Of a stretch of 64,000 nt of DNA, positions 54,531-63,990 are shown piece by piece. Within the stretch, counting starts at the first letter, position 1. Each line of letters opens with the position of its first letter. A program made the translations under genes and the position numbers. Source of the stretch: Sabellastarte sp. h YS-2021 (lineage: Eukaryota; Annelida; Polychaeta; Sabellida; Sabellidae); NCBI GenBank assembly GCA_964017235.1, contig OZ024927.1, forward strand, positions 55,929,293 to 55,993,292, written 5' to 3'. Below the pieces are notes generated by a model, which ran no database searches, was not told the DNA's origin, and worked only from the letters and a program-made list of their open reading frames with translations.

Positions 54531-56240
54531 ATGATCAGGCACTGGCATTGCCTGATCTTTTGGATCACCTTGTGAAGGAGAGCCGTAGGAGGGTACGCAT
54601 ATGCCGTGAGGTTGGTCCAGTTTATGTTCAGAGCATCTATGTCCCAGGCCTTTGGGTCTGGGATAGGAGACACGTATAGAGGGAGCTTGTGGTTCAGGTG
54701 AGTGGCAAACAAGTCTACATGAGGGGTGAACCACTTCTGGCAGATCTGTTTGAAGACCTGTGGGTGCAGAGACCATTCGGTTGACTGCACTTGGTTGGAC
54801 CTGGATAGCAGGTCGGCCATCACATTCAGGCACCCTGGAATGTGCCTGGCTTTCAATGTTATGTGATAGTGATGGCACCAGGTCATGATCTTCCACAGGA
54901 GAGCACACATCTCTGCCGAGTGTGTTCCTCCTTGTTTGTTGATGTAGGCTACCACTGTTGAGTTGTCCGTCGCAACCAACACTGTTTGATTCTGGCACTG
55001 GTCCTTGAAGTCTCGAAGGGCCAGGGAGACCGCCTTCAATTCTAGGACATTTATGTGTAGCCTTTTTTCCCGATCTGACCACAGACCCTTTGTAGAATTT
55101 TGGTCTAAGTGAGCGCCCCAACCTTCGTTTGAGGCGTCGGTAAAGAGTTGGATACTGTGGTCTTTGGGATGAAGGTCTGCACCTTTCATCACATTGGAGG
55201 GATTTTGCCACCAATCTAGGTGGGCTGCAATGGCTTCTGTCCAGGGAAGGAGGTTGTCCAGCGACTGAGGATATCTCCAGTGCTTCTTGAGATGAAACTG
55301 AAAGGGCCTCATGTGAAGGCGTCCCTCCGGGACCATTTTCTCCGTTGAGGCTAGCAACCCAATTAGAGACATCAAACATCTTGCAGTCAAAACACGTTTT
55401 GACTTGAGTCGTAGGATCAAATCCTGAAGTTTGAGCCATCTCTCTTGAGTGGGTTTTACAAGGGCTGAATCTAGGTGGTATTCGTAGCCCACGAACGAAA
55501 ACACCTGTGTAGGTTTCAGTTCTGATTTTTCCTGATTTATTATCCATCCCAAGGACTGAGTCAGTTCTACTACTGCCTGAGTGTTCACTTGGGCTTCCTC
55601 CTGAGACTGGGACCTGATCAGCCAGTCGTCCAGGTATTGGTGAATTCTGAGTCCTCTTGAGAGGGCCATTAGTTTCACTTCCTTTACGATCATTGTAAAG
55701 ACCTGGGGGGCTGTGGCTAGTCCGAACGGGAGGGAGGTGAATTGGAACACCTGAGCCTTGTAGCAAAACCTTAGGTATTTCCTTGAGCTTGGGTGGATGG
55801 GGATATGCAGGTAGGCGTCCGACAGGTCTATCGACGATACCCACTCCCCTGGAATCAGGGAGGTCCTGATGGACTCTGGAGTTTCCATTTTGAACTTTTC
55901 TACATGTAGAAAAGTATTGAGCCTGCTTAAGTCTATGACTGGCCTCCACCTTTGGTGAGGCTTGGGTACTAGGAACAGGCGACTGTAAAACCCGAGATTT
56001 TACATTGTCTACCCTTTTGATAGCGTTCTTTGACAGGAGAGACTGGATACAAGTAGCCAAGGCTTGGTCTTTTTGTTGGGCCTTGTACTCTGACAGAATC
56101 AGAGGAAATCTGATCAAGTTTGGCTTTGAACGGAATGGCAGAACGTAGCCATTGGTGATAATGTTTAACACGTTTTGAGAACATTTGTTTGTGAGCCAGT
56201 CTCTCCTGAAAGAACGGAGGCGACCTCCTACTGGTGGACT
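54206..56240 (-). pseudogene. DIRS A8 reverse transcriptase / RNase H / methyltransferase-like, one 2-bp deletion
   Basis: The N-terminal part (RRDWLTNKCSQNVLN, IITNGYVLPFRSKPN) is in one frame down to the NVKS codons near 55995. There A8 lacks two bases that A7 has (CTCT versus CT), so the fingers and palm continue in another frame. That frame is open for about 590 codons: RLFLVPKPHQRW, WVSSIDLSDAYLHIP, FTSLPFGLATAPQVF, HQYLDDWLIRSQ (intact YLDD), FSFVGYEYHLDSA, RNase H FTDASNEGWGAHLDQ and VATDNSTVVAYINKQGG, ARHIPGCLNVMADLLSR, then DPKAWDIDALNINW, AYAYPPTALL and APGWPGMPWFWDL. The last part is where DIRS elements have a putative adenine-methyltransferase-like domain. Its end overlaps the recombinase frame. 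Confidence 0.85.
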
Positions 56241-56259
56241 GAGTGAGGCTTTGGAGGAG

Positions 56260-58425
56260 TCATTGGGGAGGGGGGTTTCCACGCCCCCTTCCTCTATTGT
56301 GGGGTCGAAAACGACCCCTGGAGCCTCTGAAGTTGGATTTTCCTCTTCCCGAGGGAAAGGACTGGTTACTGCTTTGAGAGGTATTGCCCCCATAGGGGCA
56401 TTTCCTGTAGGAGCCTCTTTTCTTGTGGGGACCACGAAAGGGCTTATTCTGGTAGGGTGCAAAACCCTGAGAATCTTTTGAGGTGCCTTTTTTGAGAAGG
56501 AAGTCCTCACCTTCCTTCACTAATTGAGACTCGAACAAGGAAGGGTCCCAAAAGGACGAGTTCCTGAGTTCTTGACGTCTCGTTTCTCCTAATTGAGGAT
56601 GTAATAGAGTCATTTCGGCTTCGCGCCTGAGCAAGCCGGTATTAGCCATAGAGTATAATTCCCTCTGCAAAATATGGGCTAGAGATTTGCTGAGACAAGT
56701 GAGGGCCCTGTGTTGAACAAGTACTGTCTTGTTCCAAAAATCTAAGTAGTCAGCTACTTCCTCATATCCGCGCTTTGCCGCTTTCTCAGGATTGGCACCT
56801 TTCTGAATCTGAGACTTAATCTTCTTGACCGTAGACTTGATGCTATGTTGGCATTTTTCCAATGAAGCATTGCAAGAAGAGGAGGTTTTGGCAAAAGCAG
56901 CGGTGAAGTTGAGGGTAGAGATGTTTTGTCTAGCCTGAAGTTCCAGCTCCTTGAGAACTGGCAGGGGAACTCTGGCTACTGGAGACCCAGAAGGTCTAGG
57001 AGTAATACAGATCTTAGCAAAGTCCGTATTCAACTCCTGAATTTTGTCCTGAAAAGTTGGTTGTCCCACCTTGTACCACTTTGAAGTTGAGGGAGGAGGC
57101 TTGACATATTTTCCCTCAGATAAGTTGGCAGCCTTAAAGTCATGTTGGAATTTATCAAAGGCGTCCTTGATAACTGAGCTAAGTGGAAGAATAGAGGAGG
57201 GACCTCTAGGTCTGAGCTCTTGACGGCCTTTTTCATCATCCAGACCCAACACTGAGGTGGACGACCTGGGCATAGATTCCCTGGGGTCAGGGAGAGACAA
57301 AATACGCCTGAAGGTGTCCACTTCTTCAGAGTATTGTGAGGGCATGTCAGACAAAGCTACTTGCCTATAATAAGGGGGGTCTGGATCATGTTGTGGGAGG
57401 TCTTGATCAGAAGCTACTCCTGAGGGCTGAGCCCTAGAGGGCTTAGAAGACCGGTGTCTGGCTACAGGGGAGTGATCCTCCTCTGAGGTAAATGACACGT
57501 ATCTAGATCTTGATTTATGTTTGCTCTTGTCAGAGTGTTTTTTGGATCTAGAAGAAGGGATCCGAGGTTCATCGGAATCCTCATTTAGTTGGTCCGAGGC
57601 AGAGCCCGGGTCAACTGGCTGCCTATGGCTTTGCTTTTTGTGTGAGTACGAGACCTCTTCGGGATGACCTTCAGAGGGGGCAACGTACTGTTCTGAGAAA
57701 GGTTGAGTAGATACAAGACGAGGAGGGAGTGCTGGACCGTAGTCCACATCCATAGCCTCGCTTGGGATGTTAGTACCTGATCTCGGAGGGGGCAAATCCA
57801 GAGGGGCAACAGTGTTACTGGACGAACCAGGTTTGGAAGGAAGAAGCGAGGAATCTACCTCGACTTTTTGTTTTGCAGCCAACTCCTCTCGGAGTGACTG
57901 AAAAGCTTCCAACATGGATGCCTGGAAGGTACCCATTTGTTGCTGTAAATGTATATTTAAGGAATCACCGAGTGATTTCTCAATGTTTTTCTGGATTTTA
58001 TTTTGCAAAGCCGTACCAGGGGTGGGTGGAATAGTCTTGGCTGGCGTTTTCAAGGACAGGGAACTGAAGGCAAGAGGTTGTGGACGGGGGGGTGAGGTAA
58101 AAAGGCTATCAGCAGCACACTCGAGGTCTGCATTGGACCCAGTGAAGGAGTCCCCGTCGCCTTCACCCAAAAGATCTAGTTCATCTTTGGAACTAGTTGT
58201 AGCTTTCTGCTTTTTCAAATACCGTTTCCGGTTTTGGATTTTCTGTAATTGCTCATCTGTGAAAGACGTGCAAATTTCACAAGGGGTTTCAAAGGTGACA
58301 CAGGGGTCATCTCCCTTGCCAGCCTCCCTACAGGTAGGGCAGAAATTATGTGTATCAAAATTAAAGCAGAAATGGCGGCATTTCTGCGCTCTCGGTTTGT
58401 CTTTATTTGCTTGATGTGTCGACAT
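56260..58425 (-). CDS. DIRS A8 gag-like ORF, intact, 721 aa
   Basis: It probably packages element RNA (by analogy with DIRS Gag). The start ATG at 58425 is the first in the frame and lies about 225 bp inside the 5' ITR-bearing end. The N-terminus has a Cys/His cluster (KCRHFCFNFDTHNFCPTC, then DPC and PCEIC; residues about 16-55), probably zinc-binding, then the basic KRYLKKQK. A Ser/Pro-rich and acidic middle part (residues 90-350) has HRQPVDPGSASDQ and KHSDKSKHKSRSRYV. A helical core (about 380-620) includes YSEEVDTFRRILSLPDP, LDDEKGRQELRPRGPSS and LARELYS-like leucine-rich helices. The C-terminus is Arg/Gly/Ser rich (PFRGPHKKRGSYRK; GRGKSNFRGSRGRF; RGRGRGNPPPQ). The frame is unbroken, unlike all other copies here. 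Confidence 0.9.
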   Translation of the reverse strand: MSTHQANKDKPRAQKCRHFCFNFDTHNFCPTCREAGKGDDPCVTFETPCEICTSFTDEQLQKIQNRKRYLKKQKATTSSKDELDLLGEGDGDSFTGSNADLECAADSLFTSPPRPQPLAFSSLSLKTPAKTIPPTPGTALQNKIQKNIEKSLGDSLNIHLQQQMGTFQASMLEAFQSLREELAAKQKVEVDSSLLPSKPGSSSNTVAPLDLPPPRSGTNIPSEAMDVDYGPALPPRLVSTQPFSEQYVAPSEGHPEEVSYSHKKQSHRQPVDPGSASDQLNEDSDEPRIPSSRSKKHSDKSKHKSRSRYVSFTSEEDHSPVARHRSSKPSRAQPSGVASDQDLPQHDPDPPYYRQVALSDMPSQYSEEVDTFRRILSLPDPRESMPRSSTSVLGLDDEKGRQELRPRGPSSILPLSSVIKDAFDKFQHDFKAANLSEGKYVKPPPSTSKWYKVGQPTFQDKIQELNTDFAKICITPRPSGSPVARVPLPVLKELELQARQNISTLNFTAAFAKTSSSCNASLEKCQHSIKSTVKKIKSQIQKGANPEKAAKRGYEEVADYLDFWNKTVLVQHRALTCLSKSLAHILQRELYSMANTGLLRREAEMTLLHPQLGETRRQELRNSSFWDPSLFESQLVKEGEDFLLKKGTSKDSQGFAPYQNKPFRGPHKKRGSYRKCPYGGNTSQSSNQSFPSGRGKSNFRGSRGRFRPHNRGRGRGNPPPQ

Positions 58426-58649
58426 TTTATACGCAATAAAAGACGTACAATAGAATTGCCTGAACCGAGGAAAGCTAAAAACACGCGAAAGTCAAGAAAT
58501 ACTTAAGGTGTGAAAATCAGAATTTTACAGAATGATCTATAGCATATAATTAAAGAAATATGCAAATATTAGCCTCCAACAATAAGTAAGAACTGAGAAA
58601 TAAATAGAAATGTCTGTATATTTACAAACTGCTACCAGTCAATCGTGGC

Positions 58650-58816
58650 CAACGAGAAAGTAGGACGATTGGTCAGAAGTTATCACGTGACGACAACTAC
58701 CAGTATATCCGGTGGCTAACAAGAACTGTCTTTTTTTCTAAGACGTTGGCCCCGGGTGTGGCAACCCGAGAACAGCATTAAGTCCCACATGGTAAGCTAT
58801 TGTAGCATAATAAAAT
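58650..58816 (-). repeat. DIRS A8 5' ITR
   Basis: It runs from CAACGAGAAAGTAGGACGAT to GTAGCATAATAAAAT and is the inverse of 52427-52617 apart from that repeat's extra outer 40 bp. The element's promoter is expected here by analogy, but no motif was identified. Confidence 0.9.
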
Positions 58817-59597
58817 AAGGTTTTTATGTATGTCAAATATTCCACATTCTGTTTTGGATAGCAAACTTGCATGAAAATCTCTCAAACTGGGTGCAACTTT
58901 ATTTTTAAATAATCATGAGACACATTGGGTTTCAATATCAGAGTAATACCCTGTTGGTTTAGTAATAGGAGGAAACTAAGGAAAGACGTGCAAACTGATT
59001 TACCCAATTTAAATAAACCAGCAAACAACTGCTGTTGCATTATGGTCAGGAAGAGCTTCAAACTAAGGCTGTGACAGGGTTGTCGGTATTCGCAACTAGG
59101 ATCGATTTGGGAAGATGTTGAGAGGTTTTTGCTCCATTTGCTATCTGGTGACAAATACAACATTATTAAACTGTCACCCAGTAGTTCCCTTTTTTGAGTA
59201 CTACAAACCATGACAGCACAATAAAATGTCAGATTTTTTTAGTGTAAAACGAGTTTCATATACAGTACATACTAGTTAATCACAATATTGCAAGAATGCA
59301 CACGTATTCTCATTCACTTTACCAAGAAGTAAATACATTCTTGCTAAAAATGTGGTAAACTTTAACTAGACCACAACTACACTAGTAATCTCCCACTAGG
59401 TATTCCTACAATCCACTTTCCTAGGGTATGGAATGCATATGCCAAACTTAAATGATACCTATTGTAGCCATTTTATAATATTAGCCATTAATATTAGTAA
59501 ATTTAAACTCTGTATAAAGTTATCTTTGGGTGTTTAAGGTTACCATAAAATGCACATCTTCTATGGCAAATGTACACCTACATACCAAATACACAAA
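58817..59597. other. NDK intron sequence without recognised elements
   Basis: AT-rich, with short frames only. Nothing shared with other parts of the window was noticed. Confidence 0.4.
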
Positions 59598-60630
59598 ATA
59601 GCATCAGAGATGCCCGTACCCCACAGCCTGGGGACATAGTTTTCAACACCATGACATATAGAAGTAGTACAAAGACCGGAATACTTTCAGCGCAGTGTCA
59701 CTTATATAAAGGTCCAAATAATGTTTAGGTAGAGAGGTTTACCATCCCAAACCTCTAGGACCAATAATAAGTGAGTTATAAGCACCTTTAAGTTTGGCTA
59801 TCCTCATTTGACCTTGAAGGAGGGGCCCAAGGTCAAATCTGACTACATCAGAAGACTCCCAGCCCATGATTTCCTATATGCTGGTTTACCATCCCAAATC
59901 TCTACGACCAATAATAAGTGAGTTATAAGCACTTTTAACTTTGGCTATCCTCGTTTGACCTTGAAGCAGGCGCCCAAGTTCAAATCAGACCACACCAAAA
60001 GATTCCCAGCCCATGATTTCCTATAGGTTGGTTTACCATCCCAAACCTCTAGGACCAATAATAAGCGAGTTATAAGCACTTTTAAGTTTGGCTATCCTCG
60101 TTTGACCTTGAAGGAGGGGTCCAAGGTCAAATCTGACCACATCAGAAGATTCGCAGCATATGATTTCCTATAGGTTGGTTTCACATTGCAAACCTCTAGA
60201 ACCAATAATAAGCGAGATATAGGCACTTTTAAAGTTCGCTATGTGGGTTACTTTGGCACTCCATGGATGACCTTGAATTAAGAGCTTCAAGGTCAAATGT
60301 CTGCAAGGTTGTAGAGGACATGTATATGTGTTGTAGAGGACATGTATATAGGTCAAGGTCACTACGGCAAGGTCAAATCAAGGTCAGACCATGACGTTTC
60401 ACACCTACACCCCCTAACTAATGTCCCTACCAAGTATCAACTTACTACACCTTACGGTTTCTGAGATATAGCCCGGACAAGATTTTCAAACACAAGGTCA
60501 AATCAACTCGCTACACCTTACGGTTTCTGAGACACAGCCCAACAAACTTTTTCCCGCCGCGCGTTCACCCGCCCATCCGGACACCATGGGTGAAAACAAT
60601 ACCCTGACAGCCCTTAAGGGCTGTGGGGGT
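59598..60630 (+). mobile_element. Element H4 (family H), chimeric satellite core
   Basis: The 5' end (AGCATCAGAGATGCCCGTAC, CCCACAGCCTGGGG) equals H2 and H1. After about 130 bp it switches to four units of the 146-bp array type found at 20665-21835 (TTTACCATCCCAAACCTC, TTTGACCTTGAAG). From about 60350 it changes to the H2-type unit (GGTCAAGGTCACTACGGCAA), and it ends with CATCCGGACACCATGGG and CCCTTAAGGGCTGTGGGGG. One pair of ends thus encloses both satellite types. It lies in the NDK intron. Confidence 0.7.
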
Positions 60631-60723
60631 AATAAAACCCACCATAGTTTTGGATTGAAAGCCCAAATAAGAAAATGTAACAAACATGTACAGGCTGCAT
60701 TTTAGAATCATAGTATGGCTTAC

Positions 60724-60836
60724 CTTCCGATATCAATGCAGAAGTCTCCACGGATTGTACCAGGATTTGATGCCAGTGGATTGGTCTCACCAAGAAGCAC
60801 TCTACCCTGTTTAACTACATCTTTACCTTCCCAAAC
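60724..60836 (-). CDS. NDK (nm23/NME-like): Nucleoside diphosphate kinase, internal coding exon
   Basis: On - the acceptor CTGTAG (60842-60837) precedes [18 protein letters not shown], then [18 protein letters not shown] and G, with the Arg codon split at the donor GTAAGC. It is the conserved NDPK segment that carries the nucleotide-binding Arg/Thr residues (the GRxxLGxTNP and PGTIRGDF signatures). The 113-bp exon has phases 0 and 2, which fit the neighbours. Confidence 0.95.
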
Positions 60837-61553
60837 CTACAGTTTATATGAAGTGAAGCCATTGATTATAAAAATATAGAAATGTGTCAAAATACAACTT
60901 ATAAGTTAATTATAACTTTTATTAAATTTGATAGGATATGTTAAATGTTGCCTAATGTCAAATGGTGAAACTCAAGTTGACTGGTCAACAGCTACACGTA
61001 GTCCACCACAGGCTGGATATCAACACTCCTAAGCTTGTGATCCTTTAGAAACTTTTAATAGAATGAGAACCTTGTGCTACAATATTACTTTAAAAATGAG
61101 TATTGTATTTAAGTTGTGAATTGACTGAACCATTGTGAAAAATTTAAAGGGTCAACTGTATAATAAATACAAGATTGACTTGATAATTTCACACATTTGC
61201 ATTCTCACATTATGCAACCTCTTGGTCTTACGTATTATACAAACTGGAGAACAATGAATGTTTTAAATGTCAAGAAGGGGTCTTGTATCGAAGTTCAAAG
61301 TTTGGGTTTTATGTCCTATTTGACAGACAGGGGTCATACTGGGACAGGTCCACAGCATTGGCCACTTGTGGGAGTCAAACCCATACAGAGGCGACTGTCT
61401 CTTGTGTACCACCAGGCCACTGAGGACCTCAGGGCTTGTATTAAATAACAGATATAAGATAATATGCTGGACTTTATACAATGCTGTCAAACAATGAAAT
61501 TTTGGCTATATTCATATTTTATCATATTTTGCATACTTTTCCATTGACCTTAC
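60837..61553 (-). other. NDK intron, 717 bp, containing a tRNA-derived SINE
   Basis: Donor GTAAGG after CCTATG; acceptor CTGTAG. It contains the SINE head at about 61327-61440. The rest is AT-rich. Confidence 0.8.
61327..61440 (-). mobile_element. tRNA-derived SINE head (internal pol III promoter)
   Basis: On -, GTGGCCTGGTGGTACACAAG resembles an A box (TRGYNNARNNG) and GGGTTTGACTCCCACAAGTG contains a B box (GGTTYGANTCC), spaced about 37 bp. The ends form a partial acceptor-like stem only, so a functional tRNA is unlikely. It sits in sense orientation to NDK inside its intron. The SINE tail was not delimited. Confidence 0.55.
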
Positions 61554-61655
61554 CATAGGCACAACAGGTCCAGAAGCCATGTATTTCACAAGCTTTTGGA
61601 AGAAAGGCTTATCAGACAAATCAGCATAGTGCTTTTTAAGATGACTTTCATCAAC
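61554..61655 (-). CDS. NDK (nm23/NME-like): Nucleoside diphosphate kinase, upstream coding exon
   Basis: Thirty-four codons between acceptor TTTTAG (61661-61656) and donor [24 protein letters not shown] then [16 protein letters not shown]. This matches the NDPK region LLKxHYxDLxxRPFFxxLVxYMxSGPVVxM. It joins the next exon in phase 0. The N-terminal exon with the KPDGVQRG signature was not found between here and 62.7 kb; it probably lies beyond the window. Confidence 0.95.
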
Positions 61656-62750
61656 CTAAAATGAAAAATAACATACATTTAATCTTTCATTAATGTTACT
61701 TAAAATTTGCATGATATTTAAAACATACAACACTTGCTGAGAAACTGAGAAAGGGCCCGACAGTTGAAAATACAGGTTACATTCTTTCCAACCTGGTGTT
61801 ACTCACTTTATGCATATGTTATGTACAAGTTGAGATTTTGTATAAGTTGCAACTTGTACAAACAGCTTGTACAAGTTGCAACTTGTATGGGTTGACTTGT
61901 ACAAGTTGCAACTTGTACAAGCCCCACATTTATTCATTGAGAAATGTATTTTAATGAAATTATTTCTAATTTTCTAATTTCTAATAGTACTTTTATAGTG
62001 CTTAATCTCTATCTATTGACAGACTCTAAGACGCATAAAGCCAAAAATCAGAGATCGTAATCGTTAAATCAGAGACTTTGCAGGGGTCGGCACCATGGAG
62101 AAGACGAAATGAAAACGGAGGAAAAAACTAGGGTGGGTAGGCTTTTTCAAAGAGTCAAGTTTTCAACTTTTTCCTGAATGAGAGAGATTTAGCTGAGCAT
62201 ACATCATCAAGGAGATCATTGAAAAATCATCGGAGCATCGTATGCAAAGCTAAGGCCAAAATGCTTTTTTGACTTATATATTGATTATAGTTTAAAATTC
62301 ATAAAATCAACATATCCAATCTTCATGAATAACAAATTCACTGTAAATTATACTTTTTTAATAAGAAAGCAATCTGTGGATCTGTATATATTCATAATTT
62401 TGTTGACAATCTCCACACTTTTTTAATGTATACCTTTATCTTATTTTAAAAGTTTGAGTCACACTGGCCCACCTGAAGCCTGCATCTGACTTTTGGGTTA
62501 GCGTTGGTAACCTTATAATTTATTTATCATAATGTTTTCTGTCAACTATTCTCCGAAATTTATAGATTTCGAAAAAAAGGGATAAATAAAAATAATTATT
62601 TTCTGGTGATAAAACCACATCTGAATTTTAAAACTATACAAAGATTTTATTACTGGAAAGCATGTATTAATTACAATTATGCATATACTATCATCTGCCC
62701 TTTGATGCTTTCCTTTACCCACTTGTGATCCTAGTTTATTAGAGGTAAAT
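61656..62750. other. Probable NDK intron or upstream sequence
   Basis: AT-rich. It holds a cluster of short inverted repeats of ACTTGTACAAGTTGCAA type at 61825-61921. No exon was identified. Confidence 0.4.
61896..61921. repeat. 26-bp perfect palindrome within a foldback cluster
   Basis: CTTGTACAAGTTG and its reverse complement CAACTTGTACAAG abut. Related half-sites (ACAAGTTGCAACTTGTA at 61871-61887; AAGTTGCAACTTGTACAA near 61844) precede it. It could form a hairpin or cruciform; function unknown. Confidence 0.9.
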
Positions 62751-62762
62751 CACAAAACAGCC

Positions 62763-63990
62763 CTGATGCTATAGGAAGCAACAACAGATGGGCAAGGTCT
62801 TCTCATGACTCAGTTTTTGAACCAACACAATCATGATATATCTGAGGAAGAATTCAGATTAAACATCAAGCAGAGGAAATTGGACAGTAACACTGAGAAG
62901 GAAATTGCTAAGATGATTGGTCTCAATGCCAACCGTAAAATGGTGCAGAGCCATTTTGCAGAGAAGACTGGCAAGGCAATTTTGATGAGTGACATCCATA
63001 ACATTGCCGCAAGAGCCAAGACCGATGCACCAAATGAAACCCAAATGTCATCCAATGAAGTACAAGGATTAGCTGAATGGCTGAAAAATACCTACCCTTC
63101 AATGGTGGCCCACTTTGTGAAGAATGACGGTGAGAGTACTATTTCTGGAATATATCTTCAGAATCCTCAGATGAAGTCTTCACTTTCTCAATTCCCTGAG
63201 GTGTTTCTTGTTGATGCAACACACAAAACAAATGACAGGGGCATGGTGCTGTATACTTTCATTTGTATTGATGGCAACAGGGAAAGCTAGGTTGCAGCCA
63301 CATTTTTTACCCAATTTGAAGATGAGGGATTTCTCCGATCCATGGTGAGGAAATTTTAAGAAGAAAATCCAGATTGGGAAAAATTGCAAGTCATCGTGAC
63401 AGACAAGGATATGAATGAAAGAGGCGTTTTCAAATCAGAGATGTCACTGGACTCTCTTGAAATTTGCCCTTAATGTACCAACGACATTTGGCCGTGAGAT
63501 CACCTGTGAGAAGCTAGGCATAACTGCAGGAGACAGAAGCACTGTCCTACAGAAAATCTAAGATATTGCCTATGCTGACTGTGAATCAAGTTATGATGAA
63601 CTGAATTCACAGCTGTGTGCTTTATGCCAGGTATTGTAAGGCACTACTACGACAGGAACTGGTATGATATTAGAAGTGAAAGGGTATATGGTCTTAAAAG
63701 AACCATGAACCTCTGCACCAAGACAAACAACCGAATTGAGTCTTTCTCTTCCAAGTTGAAGTCATTTGTCAGCAGATGTGGAAGTCTGAAGGACCTCATT
63801 GCTGGGCTTATGTCAGTGATAGGTATAATGAGAAACGAAAGAAGCCATATACTCACAAAATTTTTGACCACTCAACCAACCTGCCCTGTGCCTGCGGAAT
63901 TGAAATCCTTCCAACAGTTTGTTACCCCATATGCATTTTCCTACATTGAATCCCAGCTAAAATATTCCAAGAAAATTGTGGTGATTGATC
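62763..63990 (+). pseudogene. ZSWIM3/MULE-like transposase-derived gene relic
   Basis: An open stretch from about 62775 through 63290 gives FLNQHNHDISEEEF (an HNH-D motif typical of the N-terminal FAR1/FLYWCH-like part), LNANRKMVQSHFAEKTGK, then the RNase H-fold-like start FPEVFLVDATHKTN and MVLYTFICIDGN. After TAG at 63288 the same protein continues in other frames: VIVTDKDMNERGVFKSEM (about 63395), RSERVYGLKRTMNLCTKT, NNRIESFSSKLKSFVSRC and LKDLIAGLMSVIGIMRNE (about 63670-63830). These last blocks are characteristic of ZSWIM3-like proteins before the SWIM zinc finger. At least three stops or frameshifts make it a pseudogene or an element remnant. It extends past the window edge. Confidence 0.65.

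Larger units (their letters stand above)
52427..58816 (-). mobile_element. DIRS family A copy A8, full-length and best preserved
   Basis: Left (3') ITR 52427-52617, ICR 52676-52780, recombinase, RT/RNase H, gag, right (5') ITR 58650-58816. ITRs pair through GGGTTGCCACACCCGGGGCC / GGCCCCGGGTGTGGCAACCC and through CACGTGATAACTTCTGACC. Total about 6.4 kb, the normal size of DIRS1-like elements. gag is intact, the recombinase frame is intact, and RT is open except for a 2-bp deletion near 55995. No target duplication is apparent. Confidence 0.95.
52406..60723 (-). other. NDK intron, 8.3 kb, filled with transposable elements
   Basis: Donor is GTAAGC (60723-60718) after GGAAG; acceptor is CGTAG. 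Between them lie DIRS copy A8 (52427-58816) and element H4 (59598-60630), leaving only about 0.9 kb of other sequence. Both A8 and NDK are read on -, so A8 is transcribed sense within the pre-mRNA. Confidence 0.85.

Noticed and set aside
53136-56510. A continuous 1124-codon frame on - that looks like one giant protein
   Set aside because: It crosses gag overlap, RT N-terminus, a long stretch of RT/RNase H read in the wrong frame, and then the recombinase. Domain motifs in the middle are in another frame, so it is not one product.
61327-61440. Functional tRNA gene
   Set aside because: A- and B-box-like motifs are present, but cloverleaf stems do not form convincingly; a tRNA-derived SINE fits better.
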